NCBI RefSeq assembly: GCF_028595325.1
Contig: NZ_JAQQXR010000003.1
Span: 372,001 to 436,000, forward strand
From: Janthinobacterium fluminis
GTDB lineage: Bacteria; Pseudomonadota; Gammaproteobacteria; Burkholderiales; Burkholderiaceae_D
DNA length: 64,000 nt
Direction of reading: 5' to 3'
Shown: positions 10,606 to 24,071 of the stretch, piece after piece
How the letters are laid out: every line of letters begins with the position of its first letter
How positions within the stretch are numbered: the first letter of the stretch is position 1
The notes under the pieces: model-generated
The model's input: the letters and a program-made list of their open reading frames with translations, nothing else
Database searches by the model: none
What the model was told of the DNA's origin: nothing
Made by a program: the position numbers and the translations under genes

Positions 10606-11441
10606 GCCATATCATGACAGTTTCCGGGCTGCGCAGTCTCGGCCTGGCCGTGGCCGCCGCCGCCGCGCTGAGCGGTTGCGCCACCTCGGGCAACCCGCGC
10701 GACCCCCTGGAGGGCTTCAACCGCGCCATGTTCAAGTTCAACGACACGGTCGACCAGGCTGCCCTGAAGCCGGCCGCCACCGTCTACAAGTCGGTGCTGC
10801 CGTCCTTCGTGCAAACGGGCGTGGGCAACTTCTTCGGCAACCTGGCCGACGTCTGGAGCGCCGCCAACAACCTGATGCAGGGCAAGGGCGAGGCCGGCAT
10901 GTCCGATTTCACCCGTGTGATGCTCAATTCCAGTTTTGGTATACTGGGCTTGCTGGACATCGCCTCGGAAGCCGGTTTGCCCAAGCACAGCGAGGATTTC
11001 GGCCAGACCCTCGGTTACTGGGGCGTCAAATCCGGTCCCTACCTGATGTTGCCGCTGCTGGGGCCGTCGACCCTGCGCGACACGGCCGGTTTGCCGCTCG
11101 ATATCATGGCCGACCCCTGGCGCTACAAGGAGCCGAATTATTTGCGCAACATCGGCATCGCCACGCGCGTCGTCGACAAGCGCGCCTATCTGTTGGACGC
11201 CTCGAACCTGATGGAAGAGGCGGCGCTGGACCGTTACGAATTTGTCCGCGACAGCTTCCTGCAACTGCGTGAAAGCAAGGTCTTCGACGGCGAAGGCAAT
11301 CCGCGCACCCGCAAGAACGCCAAGCAGGCCGCGGTCGAGGCGCCCGAGCCGATTGCCGATGCGGCGGCGCCCTTGTCGTCCGAAGCGCTCCCCGAGGAGT
11401 TAACCACGGACACGCCGGCCGAGCACAACGCCGGCCTGTGA
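10602..11441 (+). CDS. mlaA: Outer-membrane lipoprotein MlaA (VacJ)
   Basis: The 279-residue protein starts with a lipoprotein signal peptide ending in the lipobox LSGC (Cys 26). The VacJ domain contains DPLEGFNRAMFKFND, the NFFGNLADVWSAANNLMQGK region, and LPLLGPSTLRDTAG. MlaA removes mislocalised phospholipid from the outer leaflet of the outer membrane. The last ~50 residues are low-complexity, rich in Ala, Glu and Pro. An in-frame ATG at 10614 is an alternative start. Having mlaA inside the mlaFEDCB operon is the common arrangement in betaproteobacteria, unlike E. coli. Confidence 0.95.
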   Translation: MSHIMTVSGLRSLGLAVAAAAALSGCATSGNPRDPLEGFNRAMFKFNDTVDQAALKPAATVYKSVLPSFVQTGVGNFFGNLADVWSAANNLMQGKGEAGMSDFTRVMLNSSFGILGLLDIASEAGLPKHSEDFGQTLGYWGVKSGPYLMLPLLGPSTLRDTAGLPLDIMADPWRYKEPNYLRNIGIATRVVDKRAYLLDASNLMEEAALDRYEFVRDSFLQLRESKVFDGEGNPRTRKNAKQAAVEAPEPIADAAAPLSSEALPEELTTDTPAEHNAGL

Positions 11442-11472
11442 GCCGGCAGACTATTACATTTAAGGTAAATAC

Positions 11473-12114
11473 ATGAAATTACTCAAACAACTCATCAGCG
11501 CCGCCGCGATGGCCCTCGCCTTCGGCGCGCAGGCCGCCGCCCCCGCGGCCGAGGCGCCGGACGCCCTGGTCAAACGCATCAGCCAGGAAGTGATCGACAC
11601 GGCCAAGTCCGACAAGGAAATCCAGGCCGGCAACCAGAAGCGCGTGATGGATCTGGTCGAATCGAAGATCCTGCCCTACGTGGATTTCCAGCGCATGACG
11701 GCGCTGGCGGCCGGCCGCTACTGGCGCGACGCCAGCCCCGAGCAGCAGAAGCAGCTGGCCGCGGAATTCCGCACCCTGCTCGTCTTCACCTACTCGGGCG
11801 CGCTGTCGCAGATCAAGAATGAAACCGTGGAATTCAAGCCCCTGCGCGCCGATCCGGGCGACACGGAAGTGGAAGTGCGTTCCCAGGTGAACGTGGCGCG
11901 CGGCGAGCCGGTCGTGCTGAACTACCGCGTCGCCAAGGCGCCGACGGGCTGGAAGATCTACGACATCAACGTGCTGGGCGCCTGGCTGGTCGAGACCTAC
12001 AAAGGCAGTTTTGCCAGCGAAATCAGCAAATCCGGCATCGACGGCTTGATCAAGACCTTGTCCGAAAAGAACAAGAAACTGGCCAGCCGCCCAGCCAAAA
12101 CCAACGCCAAATAA
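11473..12114 (+). CDS. mlaC: Periplasmic phospholipid carrier MlaC
   Basis: The 213-residue protein has a cleavable signal peptide (MKLLKQLISAAAMALAFGAQA) and an MlaC/Ttg2D domain with YVDFQRMTALAAGRYWRDAS and GEPVVLNYRVAKAPTGWKIYDINVLG. It shuttles phospholipids between the MlaA complex and the MlaFEDB complex. It follows mlaA by 31 bp with an upstream TAAGGT-type ribosome site. Confidence 0.95.
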   Translation: MKLLKQLISAAAMALAFGAQAAAPAAEAPDALVKRISQEVIDTAKSDKEIQAGNQKRVMDLVESKILPYVDFQRMTALAAGRYWRDASPEQQKQLAAEFRTLLVFTYSGALSQIKNETVEFKPLRADPGDTEVEVRSQVNVARGEPVVLNYRVAKAPTGWKIYDINVLGAWLVETYKGSFASEISKSGIDGLIKTLSEKNKKLASRPAKTNAK

Positions 12115-12123
12115 TTCTTCGCC

Positions 12124-12444
12124 ATGCCAGACTCCCTCGATACCCTGCAATCGCTGACTTCGCTTACCGTGCACAACGCCAAAGCGGCCCTGGCGCAGGG
12201 CGTCGACGCCATCCAGTCGGGGCAGACCGTGTTTGACCTGCGCAACGTCAAGCAGGTCGACTCGGCCGCCGTGTCGGTGCTGCTGGCGTGGCAGCGCGCC
12301 GCCGTCAAGGCCGGCGCGAAGCTGGACGTGCGCAACCTGCCGGACAAGCTGCAGAGCCTGACCAAACTGTATGGCGTATGCGCGCTGGTTTCCAGCGCCC
12401 AGGACGGCGCCCAGGCCAGCCCGGCCGATCTGCACCACCATTGA
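12124..12444 (+). CDS. mlaB: Mla complex STAS-domain subunit
   Basis: The 106-residue cytoplasmic protein has a STAS fold signature (TVFDLRNVKQVDSAAVSVLLAWQRAAVKAGAKLDVRNLP). The residue pattern around DSAAVSVLL corresponds to the MlaB site that contacts the MlaF ATPase. It is the last gene of the Mla operon, 9 bp after mlaC. Family assignment is by position and STAS pattern; the protein is short and weakly conserved. Confidence 0.88.
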   Translation: MPDSLDTLQSLTSLTVHNAKAALAQGVDAIQSGQTVFDLRNVKQVDSAAVSVLLAWQRAAVKAGAKLDVRNLPDKLQSLTKLYGVCALVSSAQDGAQASPADLHHH

Positions 12445-12510
12445 CCCCCGCCCCACTCCCCGCTCCACGCCGGTAATTGCCGGTTCGACTCTGACGGGTC
12501 GGATTTCAAA

Positions 12511-12516
12511 TATAAT
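12511..12516 (+). promoter_or_regulatory. Candidate -10 box before ABC exporter
   Basis: A perfect TATAAT lies about 100 bp upstream of the exporter ATPase start in the 174-bp gap after mlaB. No matching -35 hexamer at 16-18 bp spacing is visible, so this is tentative. Confidence 0.35.
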
Positions 12517-12618
12517 TGACTGTTGCACCGCAGGCGGCCGCGTTTAGGCTGGCCATGCCGGCTGATGCCGCGCGTACCTGGCCGGGCGACCTTGCATCAC
12601 TCCACACTGAAGCCAAGC

Positions 12619-13529
<911 letters not shown>

Positions 13530-13533
<4 letters not shown>

Positions 13534-14291
13534 TATCGACGGGCTTCCGCACCCTCGTCTACAAAGAGACGCTGCGCTTCTGGAAGGTGGCGACCCAGAC
13601 CGTGGCCGCGCCGGTGCTGACGGCCATGCTGTACCTGCTGGTGTTCGGCCACGTGCTCGACGGCCGCGTCCAGGTCCACCAGGGCGTCAGCTACACGGCC
13701 TTCCTGATTCCCGGCCTGGTGATGATGAGCGTGCTGCAAAACGCCTTCGCCAACTCCTCGTCGTCGCTGATCCAGTCCAAGATCACCGGCAACCTGGTGT
13801 TCATTCTGCTCACGCCGCTGTCGCACTGGGAGATCTTCTCCGCCTACGTGCTGGCCTCGGTGGTGCGCGGCCTGGCCGTCGGCAGCGGCGTCTTCCTGAT
13901 CACCGTCTGGTTCGCCGACCTGTCGTTCGCGGCGCCGCTGTGGATCGCCGTGTTCGCCTTCCTCGGCGCCGCCATGCTCGGCACGATGGGCTTGATCGCC
14001 GGCATCTGGGCGGAGAAGTTCGACCAGTTGGCGGCCTTCCAGAATTTCCTGATCATGCCGGCCACCTTCCTGTCCGGGGTGTTCTATTCGATCCACTCGC
14101 TGCCGCCGTTCTGGCAGTCGGTGTCGCACCTGAACCCCTTCTTTTACATGATAGACGGCTTCCGCTACGGCTTCTTCGGCAAGTCCGACGTAGCCCCGGC
14201 GCTGAGCCTGGCCATCGTCGGCAGCTTCCTGGTTCTGCTGGCGCTGCTGTCGATCCGCCTGCTGAAAAGCGGCTACCGGCTGCGCCATTGA
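13530..14291 (+). CDS. ABC-2 type permease (YadH-like)
   Basis: The 253-residue integral membrane protein has about six helices and the ABC-2 signature region near FNPFF-type residues (HLNPFFYMIDGFRYGFFG). It partners with the preceding ATPase as an exporter. In many betaproteobacteria this pair sits just upstream of the bolA-murA-his block, as here. Substrate unknown. Confidence 0.92.
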
Positions 14292-14355
14292 TTTACCATA
14301 GCAGCGGCCAGCCCATTTAACTATTCCATTACGCCACACGCACCAAGGACTTATC

Positions 14356-14592
14356 GTGACCACGACCCCAGAACTGATCCACGGCTACCTCGCCGCCGGC
14401 CTCGAATGCACCCACCTGGAAGTGGAGGGCGACGGCCAGCACTTCAGCGCCCTCATCGTCTCGCCCGCCTTCGCCGGCAAGCGCCTGATCCAGCGCCACC
14501 AGCTGGTCTACGCGGCCCTGGGCGAGCGCATGCGCGAGGAAATCCACGCGCTGTCGATGAAAACCCTCACCCCCGAAGAATTCCAAGGATAA
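14356..14592 (+). CDS. BolA/IbaG-family protein
   Basis: The 78-residue protein has the compact BolA fold pattern: the N-terminal ELIHGYLAAGLECTHLEVEGDGQHFSALIVSPAF, then GKRLIQRHQLVYAALGERM and the C-terminal HALSMKTLTPEEF. IbaG-type proteins adjoin murA in many proteobacteria and interact with monothiol glutaredoxins in iron-sulfur handling. The start is a GTG preceded by AAGGA. murA begins 6 bp after its stop. Confidence 0.92.
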   Translation: MTTTPELIHGYLAAGLECTHLEVEGDGQHFSALIVSPAFAGKRLIQRHQLVYAALGERMREEIHALSMKTLTPEEFQG

Positions 14593-14598
14593 GCACGC

Positions 14599-15849
<1,251 letters not shown>

Positions 15850-15860
15850 GGATGAACATC

Positions 15861-16535
15861 ATGAATGGATCGAACAGCGGCGCCAATTCCCAGTTGATTC
15901 TGGCGCTGTCGAAAGGCCGCATTTTCGACGACACGCTGCCGCTGCTGGAGGCGGCCGGCATCACCGTCAAGGACAATCCGGAAACCTCGCGCAAGCTGAT
16001 CCTGGCGACCAACGACCCGAACGTGCGCGTCATCATCGTCCGCGCCACCGACGTGCCGACCTATGTGCAGTACGGCGCCGCCGACTTCGGCGTGGCCGGC
16101 AAGGACGTGCTGCTGGAGCACGGCGGCGAGGGCCTGTACCAGCCGATCGACCTGAACATCGCGGCCTGCCGCATGGCCGTCGCCGTGCAAGCCGGCTTCG
16201 ACTACGCGACGGCCGTGCGCCAGGGCGCGCGCCTGCGCGTGGCGACCAAGTTCGTCGAGACGGCGCGCGAGCATTTCGCCGCCAAGGGCGTGCACGTCGA
16301 CTTGATCAAGCTGTACGGCTCGATGGAGCTGGCGCCGCTGGTCGGCCTGTCCGACGCCATCGTCGACGTCGTCAGCACCGGCAACACGCTGCGCGCCAAC
16401 AACCTCGTCGAGGTCGAGCACATCATGGAGATCTCCTCGCGCCTGGTGGTCAACCAGGCCGCGCTGAAGCTGAAACGCGAGCGTCTGCAACCGATCATCG
16501 AAGCATTCGAACGCGCCTCGAAAAACCAAGGCTAG
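15861..16535 (+). CDS. hisG: ATP phosphoribosyltransferase (short form)
   Basis: The 224-residue enzyme starts histidine synthesis by joining ATP and [22 protein letters not shown] and the PRPP-binding [15 protein letters not shown] are clear. It is the short form, which lacks the C-terminal regulatory domain and in other bacteria needs HisZ; no hisZ is in the window. Two ATGs compete (15852 and 15861). AAGGA lies directly against the first and 8 nt before the second, so 15861 is preferred. It is 11 bp after murA. Confidence 0.95.
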   Translation: MNGSNSGANSQLILALSKGRIFDDTLPLLEAAGITVKDNPETSRKLILATNDPNVRVIIVRATDVPTYVQYGAADFGVAGKDVLLEHGGEGLYQPIDLNIAACRMAVAVQAGFDYATAVRQGARLRVATKFVETAREHFAAKGVHVDLIKLYGSMELAPLVGLSDAIVDVVSTGNTLRANNLVEVEHIMEISSRLVVNQAALKLKRERLQPIIEAFERASKNQG

Positions 16536-16551
16536 TCCGCTGGAACCCATT

Positions 16552-17877
16552 ATGTCGATTACGATACGCAAGCTCGATTCAACCCAAGCCGACTTCAAGC
16601 AAGCACTGGACGCGCTGCTGGCGTTCGAGGCCGGCACCGACGCGGCCATTGAGACGGCGGTGGCGGCCATCCTGGCCGACGTCAAGGCGCGCGGCGACGC
16701 CGCCGTGCTGGAATACACCAACCGCTTCGACCGCATTCCGAACGGCGGCGCGGCCAACGTGGCGGCCTTCGACATCACGCAGCAGGAGCTGCAGGCGGCG
16801 CTGGCCGCCCTGCCCGCCGCCCAGCGCGAGGCGCTGCAGACGGCGGCCGCGCGCGTGCGCGCCTTCCACGAACGGCAGAAGCGGGAGCTGCAGGGCTTCA
16901 GCTACACGGAGCCGGACGGCACCGTGCTGGGCCAGAAGATCACGCCGCTGGACCGGGTCGGCATCTACGTCCCCGGCGGCAAGGCCGCCTATCCCTCGTC
17001 GGTGCTGATGAACGCGATCCCGGCCCAGGTCGCCGGCGTCGCCGAGATCGTCATGGTGGTGCCGACCCCGGACGGCGTGAAGAACCAGATGGTGCTGGCG
17101 GCCGCGGCGATTGCCGGCGTCACCCGCGTCATCACCATAGGCGGCGCGCAAGCCGTCGGCGCGCTGGCCTACGGCACGGCGAGCATCGCCCCGGTCGACA
17201 AGATCGTCGGCCCCGGCAACGCCTATGTGGCCGCCGCCAAGCGCCGCGTCTTCGGCATCGTCGGCATCGACATGATCGCCGGCCCGTCGGAAATCCTCAT
17301 CCTCTGCGACGGCACGACCGAGCCGGACTGGGTGGCGATGGACCTGTTTTCCCAGGCCGAGCACGACGAGCTGGCGCAGGCCATCCTGCTGTGCCCGGAC
17401 GCCGCCTACCTCGCCCGCGTCGAGGCCAGCATCGAGCGGCTGCTGCCGACGATGCCGCGGCGCGACACCATCCGCACCTCGCTGCGGGACCGCGGCGCGC
17501 TGATCAAGGTGCGCGACATGGCCGAGGCTTGCGCCATCGCCAACGCCATCGCCGCCGAGCACCTGGAAATCTCCGCCGAGGAGCCGCAGCAGTACGCCGA
17601 GCAGATCCGCCACGCCGGCGCCATGTTCCTCGGCCGCTTCTCGTCGGAGTCGCTGGGCGACTATTGCTGCGGCCCGAACCACGTGCTGCCGACCTCGCGC
17701 ACGGCGCGCTTCTCGTCGCCGCTGGGCGTGTACGACTTCCAGAAGCGCTCGTCGATCATCCACGTCAGCGAGGCCGGCGCGCAAACCCTGGGCAAGGTGG
17801 CCGCCGAACTGGCTTACGGCGAAGGCTTGCAGGCGCACGCGCGCAGCGCCGAACTGCGCCTGAAGCCGCGGCCATGA
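16552..17877 (+). CDS. hisD: Histidinol dehydrogenase
   Basis: The 441-residue zinc enzyme makes the last two oxidation steps from L-histidinol to L-histidine. Landmarks are [20 protein letters not shown], the [13 protein letters not shown] stretch, [15 protein letters not shown], the zinc-site region SQAEHDE, and [23 protein letters not shown]. The stop codon overlaps the start of the following methyltransferase gene by 4 nt. Confidence 0.97.
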   Translation: MSITIRKLDSTQADFKQALDALLAFEAGTDAAIETAVAAILADVKARGDAAVLEYTNRFDRIPNGGAANVAAFDITQQELQAALAALPAAQREALQTAAARVRAFHERQKRELQGFSYTEPDGTVLGQKITPLDRVGIYVPGGKAAYPSSVLMNAIPAQVAGVAEIVMVVPTPDGVKNQMVLAAAAIAGVTRVITIGGAQAVGALAYGTASIAPVDKIVGPGNAYVAAAKRRVFGIVGIDMIAGPSEILILCDGTTEPDWVAMDLFSQAEHDELAQAILLCPDAAYLARVEASIERLLPTMPRRDTIRTSLRDRGALIKVRDMAEACAIANAIAAEHLEISAEEPQQYAEQIRHAGAMFLGRFSSESLGDYCCGPNHVLPTSRTARFSSPLGVYDFQKRSSIIHVSEAGAQTLGKVAAELAYGEGLQAHARSAELRLKPRP

Positions 17878-18782
17878 GCGACAGCCGGGCCTGGCTCGAC
17901 CAGGTCTACTGCGAGGATGCGCTGGCCGGCCTGGCGCGCATCCCCGACGGCGCCGTCGACCTGATCCTGACCGACCCGCCCTACAACCTCGGCAAGGACT
18001 ACGGCAACGCCTCGGACCAGCAGACGGTGGAGGAATACCTGCGCTGGACCGAGGAGTGGATCGCCGCCGCGCTGCCCAAGCTGAAGCCGAACGGCAGCCT
18101 GTACATCTTCCTGACCTGGCGTTTTTCGCCGGAGATCTTCGTCATGCTGAAGCGGCGCATGACGATGATGAACGAAATCATCTGGGACCGCCGGGTGCCG
18201 TCGATGGGCGGCAGCGTGCGCAGCTACTCGTCGGTGCACGACACGATAGGCTTTTTCGTCAAGCGCAAGGATTACTATTTCGACCTGGACGCCGTGCGCA
18301 TCGCCTACGACGCGGCCACCAAGAAGGCCCGTTCGCGCTCGATTTTCGTCGGCGCCAAGTGGCTGGAAATCGGCTACAACCCGAAGGACTTGTGGAGCGT
18401 CTCGCGGCTGCACAAGGAGCATCCGGAGCGGGCCGACCACCCGACCCAGAAGCCGCTGGAAATCATCGAGCGCATGGTCAAGGCGTCCTGCCCGCCGGAC
18501 GGCGTGGTGCTCGACCTGTTCATGGGCAGCGGCACCACGGCGCTGGCGGCGAAGCGCTGCGGGCGCCGCTTCGTCGGCTTCGAGCTGAACCAGGACTATT
18601 GCGACATCATCCACGCCCGCCTGGCGGCGCTGGATGCGGCGCCGGCCGGGGCCGGGGCCAAGGCCGGGGCGAAGCCGCCGGCCAAGCGCGCGCCCGCCAA
18701 GCGCGCCGGCACAGCGGCGGTCAAGAAGGCGGCAGCCAAGCCCGGGGCCAAGAAGCCAAAACCGGAAACAGTCACACTTTAG
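17874..18782 (+). CDS. Beta-class DNA methyltransferase with basic tail
   Basis: The 302-residue protein is an amino-methyltransferase (N6-adenine or N4-cytosine). The catalytic motif DPPY is at 34-37, HPTQKP at 189-194, and the AdoMet-binding FMGSGTT at 216-222. Motif IV preceding motif I is the beta-class order, as in YhdJ. From about residue 257 the protein ends in an Ala/Lys/Pro-rich tail resembling histone H1-type repeats, probably an extra DNA-binding arm. No restriction endonuclease is nearby, so it looks like an orphan. It sits between hisD (4-nt overlap) and hisC (13 bp), in a place where most his operons have nothing. Target sequence unknown. Confidence 0.92.
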   Translation: MSDSRAWLDQVYCEDALAGLARIPDGAVDLILTDPPYNLGKDYGNASDQQTVEEYLRWTEEWIAAALPKLKPNGSLYIFLTWRFSPEIFVMLKRRMTMMNEIIWDRRVPSMGGSVRSYSSVHDTIGFFVKRKDYYFDLDAVRIAYDAATKKARSRSIFVGAKWLEIGYNPKDLWSVSRLHKEHPERADHPTQKPLEIIERMVKASCPPDGVVLDLFMGSGTTALAAKRCGRRFVGFELNQDYCDIIHARLAALDAAPAGAGAKAGAKPPAKRAPAKRAGTAAVKKAAAKPGAKKPKPETVTL

Positions 18783-18795
18783 GAGCGTTCGCAGC

Positions 18796-19887
18796 ATGTC
18801 TTTCATCGAAAACCTCATCAGCAATACGATCCGCGCCGACGTCCGTGACATCGGCGGCTACCACGTGCCCGATGCGAGCGGTTACATCAAACTGGACGCG
18901 ATGGAAAACCCCTACGAGCTGCCGGAGCATCTGCGCGCCGAGCTGGGCCGGCGTCTGGCCGCGGCGATGCTGAACCGCTACCCGGTGGCGTCCTACGCGA
19001 CGCTGAAGGCCAAGGTGTGCCAGCAACTGGGCGTGCCGGCCGGTTACGACGTCCTGCTCGGCAACGGCTCCGACGAACTCATTTCCATCATGGCGATGGC
19101 CTGCGCGCGCCAGGACCGCCGCGCCGTGATGATGGCGCCGGTGCCGGCCTTCGTCATGTTCGCCCGCTCGGCGCAGTTCGCCGGCATGGATTTCGTCGGC
19201 GTGCCGCTGCGGGCCGACTTCACGCTGGACCGCGCGGCGATGCTGGCGGCGATCGCCGAGCATCGGCCGGCGCTGCTGTTCCTGGCCTATCCGAACAACC
19301 CGACCGGCAATCTGTACGACGCCGACGACATGCTGGCCATCATCGCGGCGATGGGCGAGAACGGCATCGTCGTCGTCGACGAGGCGTATGGCCCGTTCGC
19401 CCAGCACAGCTTCATGGGGCGGCTGCCGGCGTGCCCGAACCTGGTGGTGATGCGCACGCTGTCCAAGCTGGGCCTGGCCGGCATCCGCCTCGGCTATATG
19501 TCGGCCGCGCCGGCGCTGCTGGAGCAGTTCGAGAAGGTGCGCCCGCCCTACAACGTCAATGTGTTGACGCAGACGGCGGCCGAGTTTGCGCTCGATCACA
19601 TCGCGGTGCTCAACGAGCAGGCGGCCGTGCTGCGCGCCGCGCGCGGCGAACTGGCCGCCAGCCTGGCGGCCCTGCCCGGCGTCGAGGTGTTTCCGTCGGC
19701 CGCGAATTTCCTCTTGATCCGTGTGCCGGATTCAGACGAAGTGTGCGCAAAACTGCACGCCCGCAAGGTCTTGGTCAGAAATATGAGTAAAATGCATGGT
19801 GTGCTGACAAATTGCATACGCGTCACCGTCAGCACCCCGGAAGAGAATTCCGTATTTTTCGATGTTGTAAAAGCATCGCTCGCATAG
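18796..19887 (+). CDS. hisC: Histidinol-phosphate aminotransferase
   Basis: The 363-residue PLP enzyme converts imidazole-acetol phosphate to histidinol phosphate. The class I/II aminotransferase pattern is visible: [28 protein letters not shown], and the PLP lysine in [15 protein letters not shown]. The ATG at 18796 has AGGAGC about 10 nt upstream. In-frame sequence before it belongs to the methyltransferase tail in another frame. Confidence 0.96.
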   Translation: MSFIENLISNTIRADVRDIGGYHVPDASGYIKLDAMENPYELPEHLRAELGRRLAAAMLNRYPVASYATLKAKVCQQLGVPAGYDVLLGNGSDELISIMAMACARQDRRAVMMAPVPAFVMFARSAQFAGMDFVGVPLRADFTLDRAAMLAAIAEHRPALLFLAYPNNPTGNLYDADDMLAIIAAMGENGIVVVDEAYGPFAQHSFMGRLPACPNLVVMRTLSKLGLAGIRLGYMSAAPALLEQFEKVRPPYNVNVLTQTAAEFALDHIAVLNEQAAVLRAARGELAASLAALPGVEVFPSAANFLLIRVPDSDEVCAKLHARKVLVRNMSKMHGVLTNCIRVTVSTPEENSVFFDVVKASLA

Positions 19888-19907
19888 CCAATCGCCAGAG
19901 CCTCCCC

Positions 19908-20498
19908 ATGAACCGCACCGCAGAAATCACGCGCAGTACCAATGAGACGCACATTCGCGTCGCCATCAACCTCGACGGCACGGGCTTGCAAAAGCTCAAC
20001 ACCGGCGTGCCTTTCCTCGACCATATGCTCGACCAGATCGCCCGCCACGGCTTGATCGACCTCGACATCGAAGCCAACGGCGATCTGCATATCGATGCCC
20101 ACCACACGGTGGAAGACGTCGGCATCACGCTGGGCATGGCCGTGGCCAAGGCCATGGGCGACAAGAAGGGCATCCGCCGCTACGGCCACGCCTACGTGCC
20201 GCTGGACGAGGCGCTGTCGCGCGTGGTGCTGGATTTCTCCGGCCGGCCCGGCCTGGAATACCATGTGCCGTTCAGCCGCTCGATGATAGGCGGCTTCGAC
20301 GTCGACCTGGCGCACGAGTTTTTCCAGGGCTTCGTCAACCACGCGCTGGTGTCGCTGCACATCGACAACCTGCGCGGAGTGAACGCTCACCATCAATGCG
20401 AGACCGTGTTCAAGGCTTTCGGCCGCGCGCTGCGCATGGCCGCCGAACTCGACGCGCGCGCCGCCGGCACGATCCCGTCGACCAAGGGCAGCCTGTAA
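19908..20498 (+). CDS. hisB: Imidazoleglycerol-phosphate dehydratase
   Basis: The 196-residue monofunctional dehydratase carries the repeated metal-binding histidine motifs: [27 protein letters not shown], then [29 protein letters not shown]. It lacks the phosphatase domain fused in E. coli HisB, as usual in betaproteobacteria. The start at 19908 ([11 protein letters not shown]) fits the family. Confidence 0.97.
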   Translation: MNRTAEITRSTNETHIRVAINLDGTGLQKLNTGVPFLDHMLDQIARHGLIDLDIEANGDLHIDAHHTVEDVGITLGMAVAKAMGDKKGIRRYGHAYVPLDEALSRVVLDFSGRPGLEYHVPFSRSMIGGFDVDLAHEFFQGFVNHALVSLHIDNLRGVNAHHQCETVFKAFGRALRMAAELDARAAGTIPSTKGSL

Positions 20499-20561
20499 GC
20501 GCGGCGGGAGCGGGGCGGCGTCCCGGCCGCCGCCGGATTGATTTCAGATTTGATTGCTACT

Positions 20562-21200
20562 ATGAATAAAATTGTTGTGCTTGACTACGGCATGGGCAAC
20601 CTGCGCTCGGTGGCGCAGGCGCTGCGCGCCGTCGCGCCGGAGGCGGACGTGCGCATTTCCGGCGCCGTCGCCGATATCGACAGCGCCGACCGCATCGTGC
20701 TGCCCGGCCAGGGCGCGATGCCCGACTGCATGCGCAGCCTGCGCGAATCGGGCGTGCTCGAAGCGCTGCTGCGCGCCGCCGCCAGCAAGCCGCTGATGGG
20801 CGTGTGCATCGGCGAGCAGATGCTGTTCGACGGCAGCGAGGAAGGCGAGGCGGCCGGCCTCGGTCTGTTGCCGGGCAAGGTGGTGCGCTTCCAGCTCGAC
20901 GGCCAGGTGCAGGAGGACGGCTCGCGCTTCAAGGTGCCGCAGATGGGCTGGAACCAAGTGCGGCAAACGGCGTCCCATGCTTTGTGGTCCGGCGTCCCCG
21001 ACGACGCGTATTTTTACTTTGTGCACAGTTATTTCGCCCGGCCGGAAGTGGCCGCGCACACGGTCGGCCAGACCGTGTACGGCGCGCCGTTCAGCTGCGC
21101 CGTGGCGCGCGACAATATCTTCGCGACCCAGTTCCACCCTGAAAAAAGCGCCGCCGCGGGCTTGCAACTGTATAAGAACTTCGTTCATTGGCAGCCTTAA
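20562..21200 (+). CDS. hisH: Imidazole glycerol phosphate synthase, glutaminase subunit
   Basis: The 212-residue class I glutamine amidotransferase supplies ammonia to HisF. It has the start [17 protein letters not shown], the oxyanion segment [10 protein letters not shown], the nucleophile cysteine in [11 protein letters not shown], and the catalytic His/Glu in QFHPEKS. The usual context GVCLGMQ is here GVCIGEQ, a mild variant. Follows hisB after 63 bp. Confidence 0.96.
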   Translation: MNKIVVLDYGMGNLRSVAQALRAVAPEADVRISGAVADIDSADRIVLPGQGAMPDCMRSLRESGVLEALLRAAASKPLMGVCIGEQMLFDGSEEGEAAGLGLLPGKVVRFQLDGQVQEDGSRFKVPQMGWNQVRQTASHALWSGVPDDAYFYFVHSYFARPEVAAHTVGQTVYGAPFSCAVARDNIFATQFHPEKSAAAGLQLYKNFVHWQP

Positions 21201-21252
21201 TGCCGCCATTTGCTGACTTCTCCACCCATTCACTCATACATTACATCCGACC

Positions 21253-22023
21253 ATGCTGCTCATTCCCGCCATCGACCTGAAAGACGGTCACTGCGTACGC
21301 CTGAAACAGGGCGATATGGAACTCGCCACCGTGTTCTCCGAAGATCCCGCCGACATGGCGCGTCATTGGCTGCAACAGGGCGCGCGGCGTTTGCATCTGG
21401 TCGACCTGAACGGCGCGTTCGCCGGCAAGCCGAAAAACGAGGGCGCCGTGAAGGCCATCCTGAAGGCGGTGCAGGACTTCGCGCTGGAAAACGACCTCGA
21501 TGAAATCCCCGTGCAACTGGGCGGCGGCATCCGCGACCTCGACACGATCGAGCGCTACCTCGACGCCGGCATCAGCTACATCATCATCGGCACGGCCGCC
21601 GTCAAAAGCCCCGGCTTCCTGCACGACGCCTGCAGCGCCTTCCCCGGCCACATCATCGTCGGCCTCGACGCCAAGGACGGCAAGGTGGCCACCGACGGCT
21701 GGAGCAAGATGTCGGGCCACGAGGTGATCGACCTGGCCAAGAAATTCGAGGCCTATGGCGTCGAATCCATCATCTACACGGACATCGGCCGCGACGGCAT
21801 GATGGGCGGCATCAACATCGAGGCCACCGTCAAGCTGGCGCAGGCCGTGAAGATCCCCGTCATCGCCTCCGGCGGCCTGCACAACCTGGGCGACGTCGAG
21901 GCCCTGTGCGCCGTGCAGGGCGAGGGCATCGAGGGCGTCATCTGCGGCCGCTCGATCTACGAGGGCACGATCGACCTGAACGCGGCGCAACTGCGCGCCG
22001 ACGAACTGAGCGACGCCGCTTAA
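21253..22023 (+). CDS. hisA: ProFAR isomerase
   Basis: The 256-residue (beta-alpha)8 enzyme catalyses the Amadori isomerisation of ProFAR to PRFAR. It has [21 protein letters not shown] with the catalytic Asp in [30 protein letters not shown], the second catalytic Asp in [12 protein letters not shown], and [10 protein letters not shown] near the C-terminus. Placed between hisH and hisF as usual. Confidence 0.97.
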   Translation: MLLIPAIDLKDGHCVRLKQGDMELATVFSEDPADMARHWLQQGARRLHLVDLNGAFAGKPKNEGAVKAILKAVQDFALENDLDEIPVQLGGGIRDLDTIERYLDAGISYIIIGTAAVKSPGFLHDACSAFPGHIIVGLDAKDGKVATDGWSKMSGHEVIDLAKKFEAYGVESIIYTDIGRDGMMGGINIEATVKLAQAVKIPVIASGGLHNLGDVEALCAVQGEGIEGVICGRSIYEGTIDLNAAQLRADELSDAA

Positions 22024-22081
22024 ACGGGCCGCCCGCCGGCTTATCCGGGGCCGCGCGCCCCGGCCTTATATTGGTTCTATC

Positions 22082-22843
<762 letters not shown>

Positions 22844-22877
22844 GGCCGGCAGCGGCCCAGTTTGACGAGGATTGAGA

Positions 22878-23318
22878 ATGCAAAACGGAACGACAAGCGC
22901 AAGCAATGCCAAATGGCTCAAGAAGGTGAAATGGGACGAGCACGGCCTGGTGCCGGTGATCGCCCAGGAGGCCGGCAGCAAGGACGTGCTGATGTTCGCC
23001 TGGATGAACCGCGACGCGCTGGCGCGCACGGTCGAACTGGGCGAGGCCGTCTACTGGAGCCGCTCGCGCAAGAAGCTGTGGCACAAGGGCGAGGAATCGG
23101 GCCACACCCAGAAGGTGCTGGAAATCCGCCTCGACTGCGACGAGGACGTGGTGCTGCTGACCATCGAGCAGAGCGGCGGCATCGCCTGCCACACGGGGCG
23201 CCATTCCTGCTTCTTCCAGAAATTCGACGGCGACGAGAAAACCGGCGAGTGGCAGGTCGCCGACCCCGTGCTGCAAGACCCCGCAACGATTTACCCTGAA
23301 ACGGCAAAAACAAAATGA
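22878..23318 (+). CDS. hisI: Phosphoribosyl-AMP cyclohydrolase
   Basis: The 146-residue zinc enzyme opens the purine ring of [43 protein letters not shown] and [28 protein letters not shown] contain the zinc-binding cysteines and aspartates. The ATG at 22878 has GACGAGGA upstream. Monofunctional, with hisE as a separate overlapping gene (4 nt). Confidence 0.97.
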   Translation: MQNGTTSASNAKWLKKVKWDEHGLVPVIAQEAGSKDVLMFAWMNRDALARTVELGEAVYWSRSRKKLWHKGEESGHTQKVLEIRLDCDEDVVLLTIEQSGGIACHTGRHSCFFQKFDGDEKTGEWQVADPVLQDPATIYPETAKTK

Positions 23319-23686
23319 GCGACACCTTGAACCGCCTGGCCCAGATCATCGAGTCGCGCAAGCTGGCCAACGGCGGCGACCCGGAAACCTCGTATGTGGC
23401 GCGGCTGTTCGCCAAGGGCGACGACGCGATCCTGAAGAAAATCGGCGAGGAAGCCACCGAAACCGTGATGGCGGCGAAGGACGCGCGCCGCGACAAGGAC
23501 AGCGCCAAGGTGCTCTACGAGTGCGCCGACCTGTGGTTCCACTCGCTGGTGATGCTGGCCCAGTTCGACCTGACGCCGCAGCAGGTGCTCGACGAGCTGG
23601 CGCGGCGCGAGGGCATCTCGGGCATTGAAGAAAAAGCGGCGCGCAAGGATGTGCTGCGCGACGCCGACGAATCGAATCGACACTGA
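23315..23686 (+). CDS. hisE: Phosphoribosyl-ATP pyrophosphatase
   Basis: The 123-residue MazG-fold enzyme hydrolyses PR-ATP to PR-AMP. The metal-binding helices are seen in [16 protein letters not shown] and [15 protein letters not shown]. It overlaps hisI by 4 nt and closes the his genes. Confidence 0.96.
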   Translation: MSDTLNRLAQIIESRKLANGGDPETSYVARLFAKGDDAILKKIGEEATETVMAAKDARRDKDSAKVLYECADLWFHSLVMLAQFDLTPQQVLDELARREGISGIEEKAARKDVLRDADESNRH

Positions 23687-23699
23687 ATCTGGAGCCACT

Positions 23700-24071
23700 G
23701 TGGAAAATTGCATTTTCTGTAAAATCGCCGCGAAACAAATTCCCGCCAGCGTGGTCTACGAGGATGACGAGCTGCTGGCCTTCAAGGACATCAACCCGGC
23801 CGCGCCGGTGCACCTGCTGGTGATCCCGAAGCGCCACGTGGCGACCCTGTCCGACTGCGGCGCCGGCGACGCGCCGCTGCTGGGCAAGATGCTGGGCCTG
23901 GTGCCGAAACTGGCGGCCGAATTCGGCTGCGCCGTGTCCTACGGGGCCGACGGTACGCCGAATGGGGGATACAAGACCCTCATTAATAGCGGTCCCGACG
24001 GCGGCCAAGAGGTGTACCATTTGCACCTGCATCTATATGGCGGTCCGCGCCCCTGGCGCGGCCAGCGTTAG
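23700..24071 (+). CDS. HIT-family nucleotide hydrolase
   Basis: The 123-residue histidine-triad protein has the active-site HLHLHLYGG near the C-terminus and the N-terminal CIFCKIAAKQIPASVVYEDDELLAF, typical of HinT purine-nucleoside phosphoramidases. The start is a GTG 13 bp after hisE with GGAG upstream. A HIT gene between hisE and tatA is a standard betaproteobacterial neighbourhood. Confidence 0.94.
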   Translation: MENCIFCKIAAKQIPASVVYEDDELLAFKDINPAAPVHLLVIPKRHVATLSDCGAGDAPLLGKMLGLVPKLAAEFGCAVSYGADGTPNGGYKTLINSGPDGGQEVYHLHLHLYGGPRPWRGQR

